This document shows, one piece after another, positions 1 through 7,039 of a DNA stretch of 36,979 nt. The notes below the pieces were generated by a model. It was not told the DNA's origin. It did not search any database and saw nothing but the letters and a program-made list of their open reading frames with translations. The position numbers were made by a program, and so were the translations under genes. This DNA comes from Kiritimatiellia bacterium. GTDB taxonomy: Bacteria > Verrucomicrobiota > Kiritimatiellia > RFP12 > UBA1067. Positions within the stretch are counted from its first letter, which is position 1; every line of letters starts with the position of its first letter. The stretch spans positions 1 through 36,979 of the forward strand of contig JAQUCE010000047.1 of the NCBI GenBank assembly GCA_028686345.1, in the 5' to 3' direction.

Positions 1-309
1 GCGCAATATTCGCGGAGATTCGCGGGCAAAAAATTGGTTGTGGCTATGCTGCGCTAGGCCCTTTGTGGTTAAAAATCAGCTACGCACCTCTTTCGTGCTT
101 TTCGTGATTTTCGTGGTTAAAAAAAAGGCACAGGAAAACAAACTAAGCTTTTAGTCTTCATTCATAGTGGGCACTAACCACGCAAAACGCGCGCGTAAAG
201 TGCAAATATAAAACGAACTATTGTTCGGAAAATAAGGCAAAAAACACTAAGTTTTTCACCTCAAACACACCGTAGTGCGTTTATTCCACTCCGACAAAGT
301 TTACGCTTT
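1..309. other. Intergenic repeat DNA, no gene seen
   Basis: No credible gene is seen. Positions 1-55 match, with few differences, the reverse complement of 22406-22460, and part of this unit recurs at 25410-25440. All share the core GCGGAGATTCG followed by an A-rich stretch; the first two also share CTATGCTGCGCTAGG. Around 80-120 there are near-tandem copies of TTCGTG separated by T-rich DNA. This is dispersed non-coding repeat. Confidence 0.6.
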
Positions 310-519
310 ACAACAAACCTTACGGGGCAGCGTTTGTTGTCCACGCTTCAGCGTGCTCTTCGCTGTCCGGCCGGTTATTGAGAAGTTACCTTTATTTGCC
401 CGAACGCGAAGCGTTTGTTACTGTAGCAGCGGGCTCTTAACCGCTAACTTTTCAGCCAGGGCGACGACCTCCCGTCATCACACAACCTTTTCTGATTGCG
501 GCGACCAGCTGCTACAGTG
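310..519 (+). repeat. Structured intergenic element, copy 1
   Basis: First of three related copies (also 22640-22799 and 30219-30428). It contains four possible stems: ACAACAAAC/GTTTGTTGT (310-318/332-340), CACGCT-AGCGTG (342-355), AACGC-gaa-GCGTT (403-415), and a closing stem CTGTAGCAGC/GCTGCTACAG (421-430/508-517) that encloses about 77 nt. The element ends at the base before the stop codon of the MacB-like permease gene. It could be an RNA, a processing or termination element, or a mobile palindromic element. It has no U-run like a simple intrinsic terminator. Confidence 0.6.
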
Positions 520-1779
520 TTATTCGGCTTTGAGCGCCTGGATCGGGTTCTGGTTGGCGGCCTGCCAGGCGGGATAGGTGCCAAAGACAACGCCGACAAT
601 CCCCGAAATGGTGATAGAGCCGATGATACTCCACATCGAAACATCCGAGGGCATACCGGAAAAATGTGTCACTGCGGCGGCCAGCCCAAAGCCGAGGCCT
701 ATTCCGAGAATCCCTCCCATCACCGTCAGGAAGACTGTTTCAATCAGGAACTGAAAGAGAATATCTCTTTTCTTGGCCCCCATGGCACGGCGGGTTCCAA
801 TTTCTTTACGGCGCTCATAAACGTTGGCCAGCATTATATTCATAATGCCAATGCCGCCCACGATCAGCGATATGGCGGCAATGGAGCCCATCACGATCGT
901 GAAGATATTCTGAGTGGTCTCTTTCTGTTTGAGCAGGCTGAGCGGCACATTTATCCCCCAGTCCTTCTCTTTGTGAGTTTTGGCCAGCAGAGAGCTGATC
1001 CTTTTGGCTGTATGGTCAATCACCGATGTGTCCTTGACCTTGATCACAAGCAGGTCGTTTTCCACGTGATGGATTTTTATCATTCGCGGACCGGTTTCGA
1101 TGGTGTACTCAGTGAACACCTGCTTGCCGGTAGTCGAGGGTATATAGATCGAGTCATTCAGACTGTTAATCCCCTCAATCGTGGTGCCAGCGTTATTTTC
1201 CAGAATGCCCACAATGCTGAACGCACCGCCTGGGACAAGGACCTTTCTGCCCAGGATCTCTTTTTCGCCCAGGTTGAATAACTTGCGCTGTACATCTTTG
1301 CCAATCACGCAGACTGCCGTGGCATTCAGAAAATCAGAGGGTGCCAGCCAGCGTCCGCGCACTATTTTGCAGTTGAGATCCTTCATGAAACGCTCTGTCA
1401 CCCAAAACATCTGCACATCCAGCGCTTCAATGCCCTTGGTCACTCTGACACGCGCGTCCCGGGCGGTTGTCATATGCCCGATGTTATCCATTTTACGGAT
1501 ATTTTCCAGGTCAAGATGCGAGAGGCCATACTCCAGGGTTGTTGAGCGGGCTTTCTCAGAACCGCCCGCTTTTTTCAAGGTCTTGGTGTAGACGATAATA
1601 TTGTCAATTCCCATTGCGGCAATCTGGGCCAGCGCCTCTTTCTTGGCACCGCCGGAGATCGCCAGCATAGCAATCACACTGCCCACACCAAAGATGATCC
1701 CCAGTGAGGTCAGCAGCGATCTGACCTTGTGCAGCAAGAGATTGTGCAGCGACAGCCCGTATAAATCACGTATCAGCAT
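520..1779 (-). CDS. MacB-type ABC transporter permease (FtsX domain)
   Basis: The 419-residue protein has the MacB layout: a short cytoplasmic N-terminus, TM1 at about residues 20-42, a large periplasmic MacB_PCD domain at about 45-285, then an FtsX domain with three TM segments at about 288-410. The cytoplasmic loop ERRKEIGTRRAMGA is typical of MacB/LolC/FtsX permeases. In MacB, the periplasmic domain couples ATP hydrolysis in the cytoplasm to substrate movement through the adaptor. The gene is last in a four-gene operon, and its start overlaps the ATPase stop by 14 bp, suggesting translational coupling. The substrate cannot be told; macrolide export should not be assumed. A structured repeat abuts the stop codon. 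Confidence 0.93.
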   Translation of the reverse strand: MLIRDLYGLSLHNLLLHKVRSLLTSLGIIFGVGSVIAMLAISGGAKKEALAQIAAMGIDNIIVYTKTLKKAGGSEKARSTTLEYGLSHLDLENIRKMDNIGHMTTARDARVRVTKGIEALDVQMFWVTERFMKDLNCKIVRGRWLAPSDFLNATAVCVIGKDVQRKLFNLGEKEILGRKVLVPGGAFSIVGILENNAGTTIEGINSLNDSIYIPSTTGKQVFTEYTIETGPRMIKIHHVENDLLVIKVKDTSVIDHTAKRISSLLAKTHKEKDWGINVPLSLLKQKETTQNIFTIVMGSIAAISLIVGGIGIMNIMLANVYERRKEIGTRRAMGAKKRDILFQFLIETVFLTVMGGILGIGLGFGLAAAVTHFSGMPSDVSMWSIIGSITISGIVGVVFGTYPAWQAANQNPIQALKAE

Positions 1780-2488
1780 AGTTAGTTGTTATTTCCTCAC
1801 CTTCTTCGTCAACAACACGCCCGTCGCGCAAGCGAATCACCCGGTCAAAAATCACTTCCAGCTCCGGATTGTGTGTCACCATCACAATCGTGGTCTTCTG
1901 CGCACGGTGCAGCTCTTGAAAGAGTCCGATGATCTCATCGCTGGTCTTTTCATCCAGATTGCCTGTTGGCTCATCTGCCAGCAGGTAGGCGGGCTTGTTG
2001 CTCAAGGCCCGCGCAATCGCGATGCGCTGGCACTCACCGCCGGAGAGCTCGGTGGGGCGGTGGCTGAGCCGGTGTCCCAGTTTAACCTGCTGCGCCAGTT
2101 CAATTGCCCGTGCTCGACGTATCTTCCGCGGTATCTCGGCATACACCATGGGCATCTCGATGTTTTGCGCGACCGTCAAATGCGGCGAGAGGTTAAAACT
2201 CTGGAAGATAAAGCCGATCTTCTGATTCCGCAAACTCGCCAGATAGTTGTCCGAGAAATTCTTCACCTCTTTGCCATCAAGAAAGTATCGTCCGCCAGTC
2301 GGCACGTCCAGCAACCCGAGGATGTTAAGCATGGTTGACTTCCCTGAACCCGAAGCCCCCATGATACCAACAAACTCACCCTGGGCAATCGACATATCAA
2401 TCCCTTTCAGCACTGGCACATCAATGGCGCCGAGATAGTAGGTTTTCTCGAGCTGCTCGAATCTAATTATTTCCCGTGTACTTCGCAT
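1766..2488 (-). CDS. MacB-type ABC transporter ATP-binding protein
   Basis: This 240-residue nucleotide-binding subunit is complete: Walker A GASGSGKST (residues about 43-51), signature LSGGECQRIAIARAL, Walker B YLLADEPTGNLD and H-loop MVTHN are all visible. It belongs to the LolD/MacB-N/FtsE class, in which the ATPase is often a separate polypeptide pairing with an FtsX-domain permease. It should dimerise in the cytoplasm and power the permease encoded immediately downstream (14-bp overlap). The adaptor gene ends 43 bp upstream. No strong Shine-Dalgarno is seen before the chosen ATG, but the residues after it are normal for the family. Confidence 0.95.
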   Translation of the reverse strand: MRSTREIIRFEQLEKTYYLGAIDVPVLKGIDMSIAQGEFVGIMGASGSGKSTMLNILGLLDVPTGGRYFLDGKEVKNFSDNYLASLRNQKIGFIFQSFNLSPHLTVAQNIEMPMVYAEIPRKIRRARAIELAQQVKLGHRLSHRPTELSGGECQRIAIARALSNKPAYLLADEPTGNLDEKTSDEIIGLFQELHRAQKTTIVMVTHNPELEVIFDRVIRLRDGRVVDEEGEEITTNYADT

Positions 2489-2531
2489 AAATTAACCAAA
2501 CAGCTGCGCGCCGAGTCACGCACATACTCTG

Positions 2532-4013
2532 TCACGACTCATAAGGACTATACAGACAAACCTCGTCGCCTGCCTTCAGCCCTTGAGTGATATGAACATA
2601 CTGATCTGTTGATTTTCCCAACTCCACAATCTTCTTTTTAATGCTGCCGTCAGTTTTCAGATAGACAAAATATTCGCCATCCTCTTCGAAGACCGCCTCC
2701 ACCGGGATGTTGACCACATTTTCGAGCACATCCTCGATCACGTTGACCTCAACATTCATGCCGCTGACAAACTTATCGCTTTGCGTGTCGAGGGTGATCA
2801 CGGAGTTGTAGATCTTGGGGGAGGAGCGATCCCAGTGTATCTGATTGACCGGAACGACCGCAATCTCGCTCACATGGCCTGACAACTTCAGGGTTGGCAT
2901 GGAGTCAGGGGTGATTATCACTTTGGCGCCTTTCTTCACCCGATGATGAAACTGCTCCGGCAGCTCAAAATCAACCACCAGGTTATCCATTTCAGGGATG
3001 GTTGCCAGTACTCGCTTGCGGCCGCACTCCATCCCCAGTTCAATCGTGATTCGATTGTAGCGCTCATCAACATCACCATAGACAAAGATGCCGTCCACCG
3101 GCGCCTTAACCTCCATCATCGGCATATAACTCTCCATCCGCGTCAACTCCTCACGCGCTTTGGCCAGTTCGTTTTCCAATCTCTGAATTGCATTGTCCTT
3201 TTGGATAACCTGTGAGGCCGTGCGTATCTTGACCTTTTCATAGTCGAGTTTAGTTTGTTCCAACTTATTTACTTTATCGGTCAATGCATTGGGGTAGGTG
3301 TATTTCTTGAAAATCCTGAGCTGATACTCTGCATCCCGGCACTCCTGCTCTTTTTTCTTCACATTTTCTTTTAATGTATCCAGCCTTTCCATTGCCTTGT
3401 TTTTGGCCTTTTCATCGTCATAAATTGTGTTTGTGATCTCATCGGCCATGCTTTGAGACTCTTCCTGGATCTGTTTCAGCGCTTTTTTGCTGCTTTCAAG
3501 CGCCTGCTCAATCCCCTCCTTCGACTTTTTGCCGTCATAACGATAGTAGCGCGAGTAATTCTCCTCGGCTGAGGTCACTGCGTCGGTTGCTGATCTCAAA
3601 GCACTCTGGTTTTCACTGAGCAGGATTCTTTTTTCCTCTATTTCAATCTCAAGCAATTTTTCCTGCGATTCAATCTTCAACTTGCGCGCTTCAATGTCAT
3701 CAATCAGACTCTGCGTCTCAAACTTAATAACAACATCACCCTTCTTTACCTGGGTGTTCTCCTCCTGAATCCAGGTCAGAATATTCCTGAAGGCCGCCTC
3801 AGCCGAGAGCTTGTGCTTCTCTTTCGCATTGGCGGATCCCCGCAGCAAGGTGCCGACAACCAGATCCGACTGGCGCACCGTGTAGATCCGATCCATGTTG
3901 CTGGAGCTGTCAGTGCCCACCGCAGAGGGCCCGCAGCCGGTCATAACCGCCAGTATCGTCAGCCACACGGCAGCCAAAAAATTTGTTACTCTTATGCTCT
4001 TATTATTACTCAT
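2532..4013 (-). CDS. MacA/HlyD-like periplasmic adaptor lipoprotein
   Basis: I place the start at the ATG at 4013 and not at the longer 4121 option. It gives a signal peptide ending in a lipobox-like MTGC and starts 7 bp after the secretin stop; the longer start would overlap the secretin gene. The 493-residue product has a split biotinyl/lipoyl domain (KGDVVIKFETQ near residue 90, and VKAPVDGIFVYGDV), a very long alpha-helical coiled coil between its halves (about residues 105-300), and C-terminal beta-barrel and membrane-proximal domains ending in AGDEVCLYSPYES. Such adaptors bridge an inner-membrane ABC permease to an outer-membrane channel. The hairpin looks longer than usual for MacA. 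The partner gene upstream encodes a secretin. Confidence 0.88.
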   Translation of the reverse strand: MSNNKSIRVTNFLAAVWLTILAVMTGCGPSAVGTDSSSNMDRIYTVRQSDLVVGTLLRGSANAKEKHKLSAEAAFRNILTWIQEENTQVKKGDVVIKFETQSLIDDIEARKLKIESQEKLLEIEIEEKRILLSENQSALRSATDAVTSAEENYSRYYRYDGKKSKEGIEQALESSKKALKQIQEESQSMADEITNTIYDDEKAKNKAMERLDTLKENVKKKEQECRDAEYQLRIFKKYTYPNALTDKVNKLEQTKLDYEKVKIRTASQVIQKDNAIQRLENELAKAREELTRMESYMPMMEVKAPVDGIFVYGDVDERYNRITIELGMECGRKRVLATIPEMDNLVVDFELPEQFHHRVKKGAKVIITPDSMPTLKLSGHVSEIAVVPVNQIHWDRSSPKIYNSVITLDTQSDKFVSGMNVEVNVIEDVLENVVNIPVEAVFEEDGEYFVYLKTDGSIKKKIVELGKSTDQYVHITQGLKAGDEVCLYSPYES

Positions 4014-4020
4014 GCTCAAT

Positions 4021-5265
4021 TCACTCCACCAGTAAGGGAGCCTCGCTCGGCGGTGCCAAGGGTACGATGGTCTGCTTGAGAATCGTGCCCACGCCCCTGA
4101 GCTCCTCCTGGGTTGTGTCACTGTTTGTCAGGAACGTCACCGGAACATCACGCATAATGGAGACTCGTAGCAGAAAAATCAGTTGCACCTGCTCCTTGTC
4201 CGTCGATTTGCTGCGGAAGAGAAAACCGATAAAAGGCAGATCCCCGAAAAAAGGCACCTTCTGCTTGCTTTCAATGTCCTTGCTGGAGTACAAACCGCCC
4301 ATCATCACCACACCGCCATCTTTGACGTTCAGCTTAGTCTCGATATTACGCACAGAGATGATCGGCGGCGCGGATGACGCGCTCAGGCTTGCATAGCCCA
4401 CAACCGAGGTAACCTCCGGGCGCACCAGCAGGGTGACCGCATCGTCATTGATCAGCTCAGGCGTGACTCTCAGGTTGACGCCTGTTCTTTTGTAATAGAC
4501 CGACTCCTGGGAGACACCGTTATTCACGCTGACATTCAGCAGCGGCTGATCAGTGCCCGTTGAAACCGTGGCAGTGGTTCCGAGATCAACCAGCAAGTTG
4601 GGCGATGAGAGAATCTCCGCCCGGTCGTTGCGCTCCAGCCACTTGAGCTTGGCGTTGATTTTGATAATATCCCCATTGGAAAGCTCTTTATTCAGCGGTG
4701 TCAGGTCATACCAGCCGCCACCCTCTTCGGGGTAGTCAGCCTGCCCGGACGGGTAGCCCTTCCTGCCCCCCAGAACAGAGCCCACGGTGCTGAGAGCGCC
4801 CTTGTCCTTGTCAAAGTAGCTCATGTTAAAAGCGGTATCCAGCTCAGTGCCATCCCCCATCTGAACCTCGACGATCTGCGCCTCCACCAACACCTGTGGT
4901 CCGCGCTGGTCAAGCGCCATGATCAGCTCCTGGATCTCATCAAGCTGCTCGTTCATATCATTGACCGTAATCATGTTCTGATCATCAGAGGTTTCCACTG
5001 TTCCGGTGGGCGAGGTGGCACTCTCGACTGAGTCGAGAATCGTTCGGGCAATCACATGACGACAGCGATAGATTATCGTGCTGCGGCCGGCAGTCTTGCT
5101 GGGGATAACTTTTAAATAAACTGATGCCTCAGCCGGGCGCTCCGGAGCCGGGCGCGTGCTGTCAAACAGTTGCCCTAACGCTTCAGAGACTCTCTGAGTT
5201 GTCCCTGTCTGCGAATATGTGAACGTCACACTCGCCAATACGAGTAAAGCGATCAATTTTTTCAT
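4021..5265 (-). CDS. Secretin (type II/III secretion family) in an ABC exporter operon
   Basis: This 414-residue protein has a Sec signal peptide (residues 1-18), one short N1-like domain (about 48-118), then a secretin C-domain. The conserved entry GPQVLVEAQIVEV is at about 125-137 and the signature VPFFGDLPFIGFLFR near 350. Secretins form large outer-membrane gated channels in type II and III secretion, type IV pili and phage extrusion. This one is short, lacks N0, N2 and N3 domains, and no other type II, type III or pilus genes are nearby. It is the first gene of the operon, 7 bp ahead of the MacA-like adaptor, with a good Shine-Dalgarno (AAGGGGA). By position it takes the place of TolC. 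A remote alternative is that it serves a secretion system encoded elsewhere. Confidence 0.92.
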   Translation of the reverse strand: MKKLIALLVLASVTFTYSQTGTTQRVSEALGQLFDSTRPAPERPAEASVYLKVIPSKTAGRSTIIYRCRHVIARTILDSVESATSPTGTVETSDDQNMITVNDMNEQLDEIQELIMALDQRGPQVLVEAQIVEVQMGDGTELDTAFNMSYFDKDKGALSTVGSVLGGRKGYPSGQADYPEEGGGWYDLTPLNKELSNGDIIKINAKLKWLERNDRAEILSSPNLLVDLGTTATVSTGTDQPLLNVSVNNGVSQESVYYKRTGVNLRVTPELINDDAVTLLVRPEVTSVVGYASLSASSAPPIISVRNIETKLNVKDGGVVMMGGLYSSKDIESKQKVPFFGDLPFIGFLFRSKSTDKEQVQLIFLLRVSIMRDVPVTFLTNSDTTQEELRGVGTILKQTIVPLAPPSEAPLLVE

Positions 5266-5303
5266 GCTTCTTTAATCCCCTTGCTATGTAAAGATAAACG
5301 CAA

Positions 5304-5332
5304 ATATTATCATAATGCTGTGACTATGTAAA
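5304..5332 (-). promoter_or_regulatory. Predicted sigma70-type promoter of the secretin-MacAB operon
   Basis: On the minus strand a -35 TTTACA (5327-5332) and a -10 TAATAT (5304-5309) are separated by 17 bp, in AT-rich DNA about 40 bp upstream of the secretin ATG. Predicted by eye only. Confidence 0.45.
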
Positions 5333-5385
5333 CATAACATTCGGCAAGGCGTTAAATAAAGTGCAAACGCCTGTGCAGCAGGCAC

Positions 5386-5664
5386 TCTACGTCGGCATAG
5401 TTCTGTCATGCCACGGCGTAGCCCCGGGTTGCGGGCGAAGCCGGGTTGCGGGCGAAGCCGGGTTGCGGGACGGCGCCTGATGAGCCGCATATGCCGCTCT
5501 TAGAGCGGCAGCGGCTGACCACTCTGCGCAATCAAAGCATTCATCCACCGCATAGCGGCGGATATACTTTGCAACCATCCACCGCGTAGCGGCGGATATA
5601 CTTCGCATTCATCCACCGCATAGCGGCGGATATACTTCGCATTCATCCGCCGCTATGCGGTGGA
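5386..5664. repeat. Hairpin and palindromic repeat array I
   Basis: The stretch between the secretin promoter and the regulator gene holds no gene. It contains a triplicated GCCGGGTTGCGGG-type unit (about 5420-5470), a perfect hairpin TGCCGCTC-tta-GAGCGGCA (5492-5510), then four 19-bp palindromes with starts exactly 34 bp apart: 5544, 5578, 5612 and 5646. The first three read TCCACCGCATAGCGGCGGA or a one-base variant (GCGTAGC); the last is its inverted form. The 15-bp spacers are also nearly identical, so this is a tandem repeat and not a CRISPR. Confidence 0.8.
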
Positions 5665-5862
5665 TGGTCACTCCGACAAAGTTCGCGACAAGGCTCGCAA
5701 GTTGCGACTCGTGGTGCAACTGATCGGCGCGCATGTTGAGCATCAGAGAGCCATCCTTTTTCGCCCCCCCTGTGCGCGCTCGGATTTCCTCCAAGTGTTT
5801 CCAGTAAAACAGGGTGAAAGCAGGCTTGTCAAGAACAATTCGATTTCATTTGATTTTTATTG

Positions 5863-5892
5863 TTGACAATAACATCAAATAAAATCTATAGT
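5863..5892 (+). promoter_or_regulatory. Predicted promoter of the GntR-type regulator gene
   Basis: TTGACA (5863-5868), 18-bp spacer, TATAGT (5887-5892), in AT-rich DNA 41 bp before the ATG. A second TTGACA lies at 5901-5906. The 13-mer TTTGTATATTGAC (5909-5921) between promoter and Shine-Dalgarno is repeated exactly upstream of the autotransporter gene at 33633-33645 and may be an operator. Confidence 0.55.
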
Positions 5893-5932
5893 AGCGCTGT
5901 TTGACAGATTTGTATATTGACGGAAGGACTTT

Positions 5933-6994
5933 ATGGTACAGGCGATTACAATTGACGCAGTGGCGGATGCCGCGAAAAAGATAGAGTCTGATTTGCAATT
6001 TCGCGGTTTATCCAAAGGCGAGCGCTATATATCCGCCGGGGAGGCGGGGAGTGTTATTGGCGTGAGCATGGCAACTGCGGATCGCGCCATGCGCATGCTT
6101 GTCGAAAAAGGTGTTCTGATACGTCAGCGCGGGCGCGGCACCTTTGTGGGCCCCAAGGCTTTTGAGGGTGTTGACACGAATGTCAGATCAATTCAGATTA
6201 TTATGCCGCGGCTCAATGAAAGCCTGGGGTTGAGCCTTGAGGACACAATTCGCGGAATTCATGCGATCTACCCTGATGTGCCGGTAGCAATTAACGTATT
6301 TTCAACTAAAGATCCACTCTCATCGCTGAAGCGGGTTTTGTCGGCATATCGTGGCAACGGCGGCGTGGTTGGCTTTGGTCTGATTCTGGTTCCCCGCGCA
6401 ATTCAGGAGGAGGTTGTTCAGCGCAAACTACCGGCAGTTCTGCTGGGCACGCCTTTTCCAGGTGTTAAAGGCTTAGTTTCGATTGACCTTGATTACCGTT
6501 CGCTCGGCGAGATCCTGGCGGCGGATCTCCTCAAGCGTGGACATAAGCGTTTCGGCATGCTGCTGCGTGAGAATATCGCCCCTGGTGATACTGCGATGCT
6601 GACAGGGGTGAAAATGAAACTCGGTTCAGCCGGGATCTGTTGTGATGCGCTCTCGCTGCGCTACTGTGCGCTTGAACGTGATTGTGTGCACGACACGCTC
6701 CGTGAGCTGCTGACAATGGAGAACCCTCCGACCGCGCTGATCGGCTACCCATTTTCCGAAGCGAACCGCTGGGTGACTGAAGTCGCCGATGAACTTGGTT
6801 TGACGGTGGGCAAAGATTTCGAGTATTTAACCGGGCTGGGGGCAACTTCGCCCTCTCCGGCAAACTGTCCGGCGCGCTGCTGTATGCCGCCGGATGAAGT
6901 TGGCAAGTGCTTCGGCCGCCTGCTGGCCGAAGTGGCACGTGAGGATGTCCCTCAAAAAGCGCAGACAATACTTCCGGTTGAGTTGAAACCGTAA
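5933..6994 (+). CDS. GntR-type transcriptional regulator with LacI-like sensor domain
   Basis: The 353-residue protein starts with a GntR winged helix (residues about 10-75; SVIGVSMATADRAMRMLVEKGVLIRQRGRGTFVG is the recognition helix and wing region, given here as contiguous pieces SVIGVSMATADRAM and GVLIRQRGRGTFVG). It continues with a periplasmic-binding-protein-like effector domain (about 85-345), including LLKRGHKRFGMLL, a typical LacI/GalR element. This AraR-like architecture usually senses a sugar and represses glycan-use genes. It has a clear Shine-Dalgarno (GGAAGGAC) and heads the plus-strand series of secreted glycan-active proteins, so it probably controls them. The ligand is unknown; a sialic acid or amino sugar is a guess from the neighbours. 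Confidence 0.88.
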   Translation: MVQAITIDAVADAAKKIESDLQFRGLSKGERYISAGEAGSVIGVSMATADRAMRMLVEKGVLIRQRGRGTFVGPKAFEGVDTNVRSIQIIMPRLNESLGLSLEDTIRGIHAIYPDVPVAINVFSTKDPLSSLKRVLSAYRGNGGVVGFGLILVPRAIQEEVVQRKLPAVLLGTPFPGVKGLVSIDLDYRSLGEILAADLLKRGHKRFGMLLRENIAPGDTAMLTGVKMKLGSAGICCDALSLRYCALERDCVHDTLRELLTMENPPTALIGYPFSEANRWVTEVADELGLTVGKDFEYLTGLGATSPSPANCPARCCMPPDEVGKCFGRLLAEVAREDVPQKAQTILPVELKP

Positions 6995-7002
6995 GTAAAA
7001 CC

Positions 7003-7016
7003 CCGTATCCATACGG
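7003..7016. promoter_or_regulatory. Inverted repeat upstream of the LamG gene
   Basis: CCGTAT-CC-ATACGG lies in the 45-bp gap between the regulator and the LamG gene. It could be an operator or a weak RNA hairpin; no T-run follows, so an intrinsic terminator is less likely. Confidence 0.3.
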
Positions 7017-7039
7017 AAAACGAAAAGGTAGGCGACAAA

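Noticed and set aside
310..519. Structured element as an integron attC site
   Set aside because: Its place next to stop codons and its folded form are attC-like, but no RYYYAAC/GTTRRRY core pair is found at the ends and no integrase is in the window.
496..1281. Long plus-strand frame over the permease gene
   Set aside because: It is antisense to a clear MacB-type permease and has no family features or start signal.
520..4013. Macrolide efflux pump (macAB) as a specific function
   Set aside because: Fold and order match MacAB, but substrate cannot be read from sequence and the secretin partner makes a drug-efflux label unsafe.
5544..5664. Regular palindromic repeats resembling a CRISPR array
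   Set aside because: Spacers are only 15 bp and nearly identical to each other, repeats flip orientation, the arrays are scattered, and no cas gene is present.
7003..7016. Intrinsic terminator between the regulator and the LamG gene
   Set aside because: The stem is only 6 bp, is AT-containing and is not followed by a T-run.
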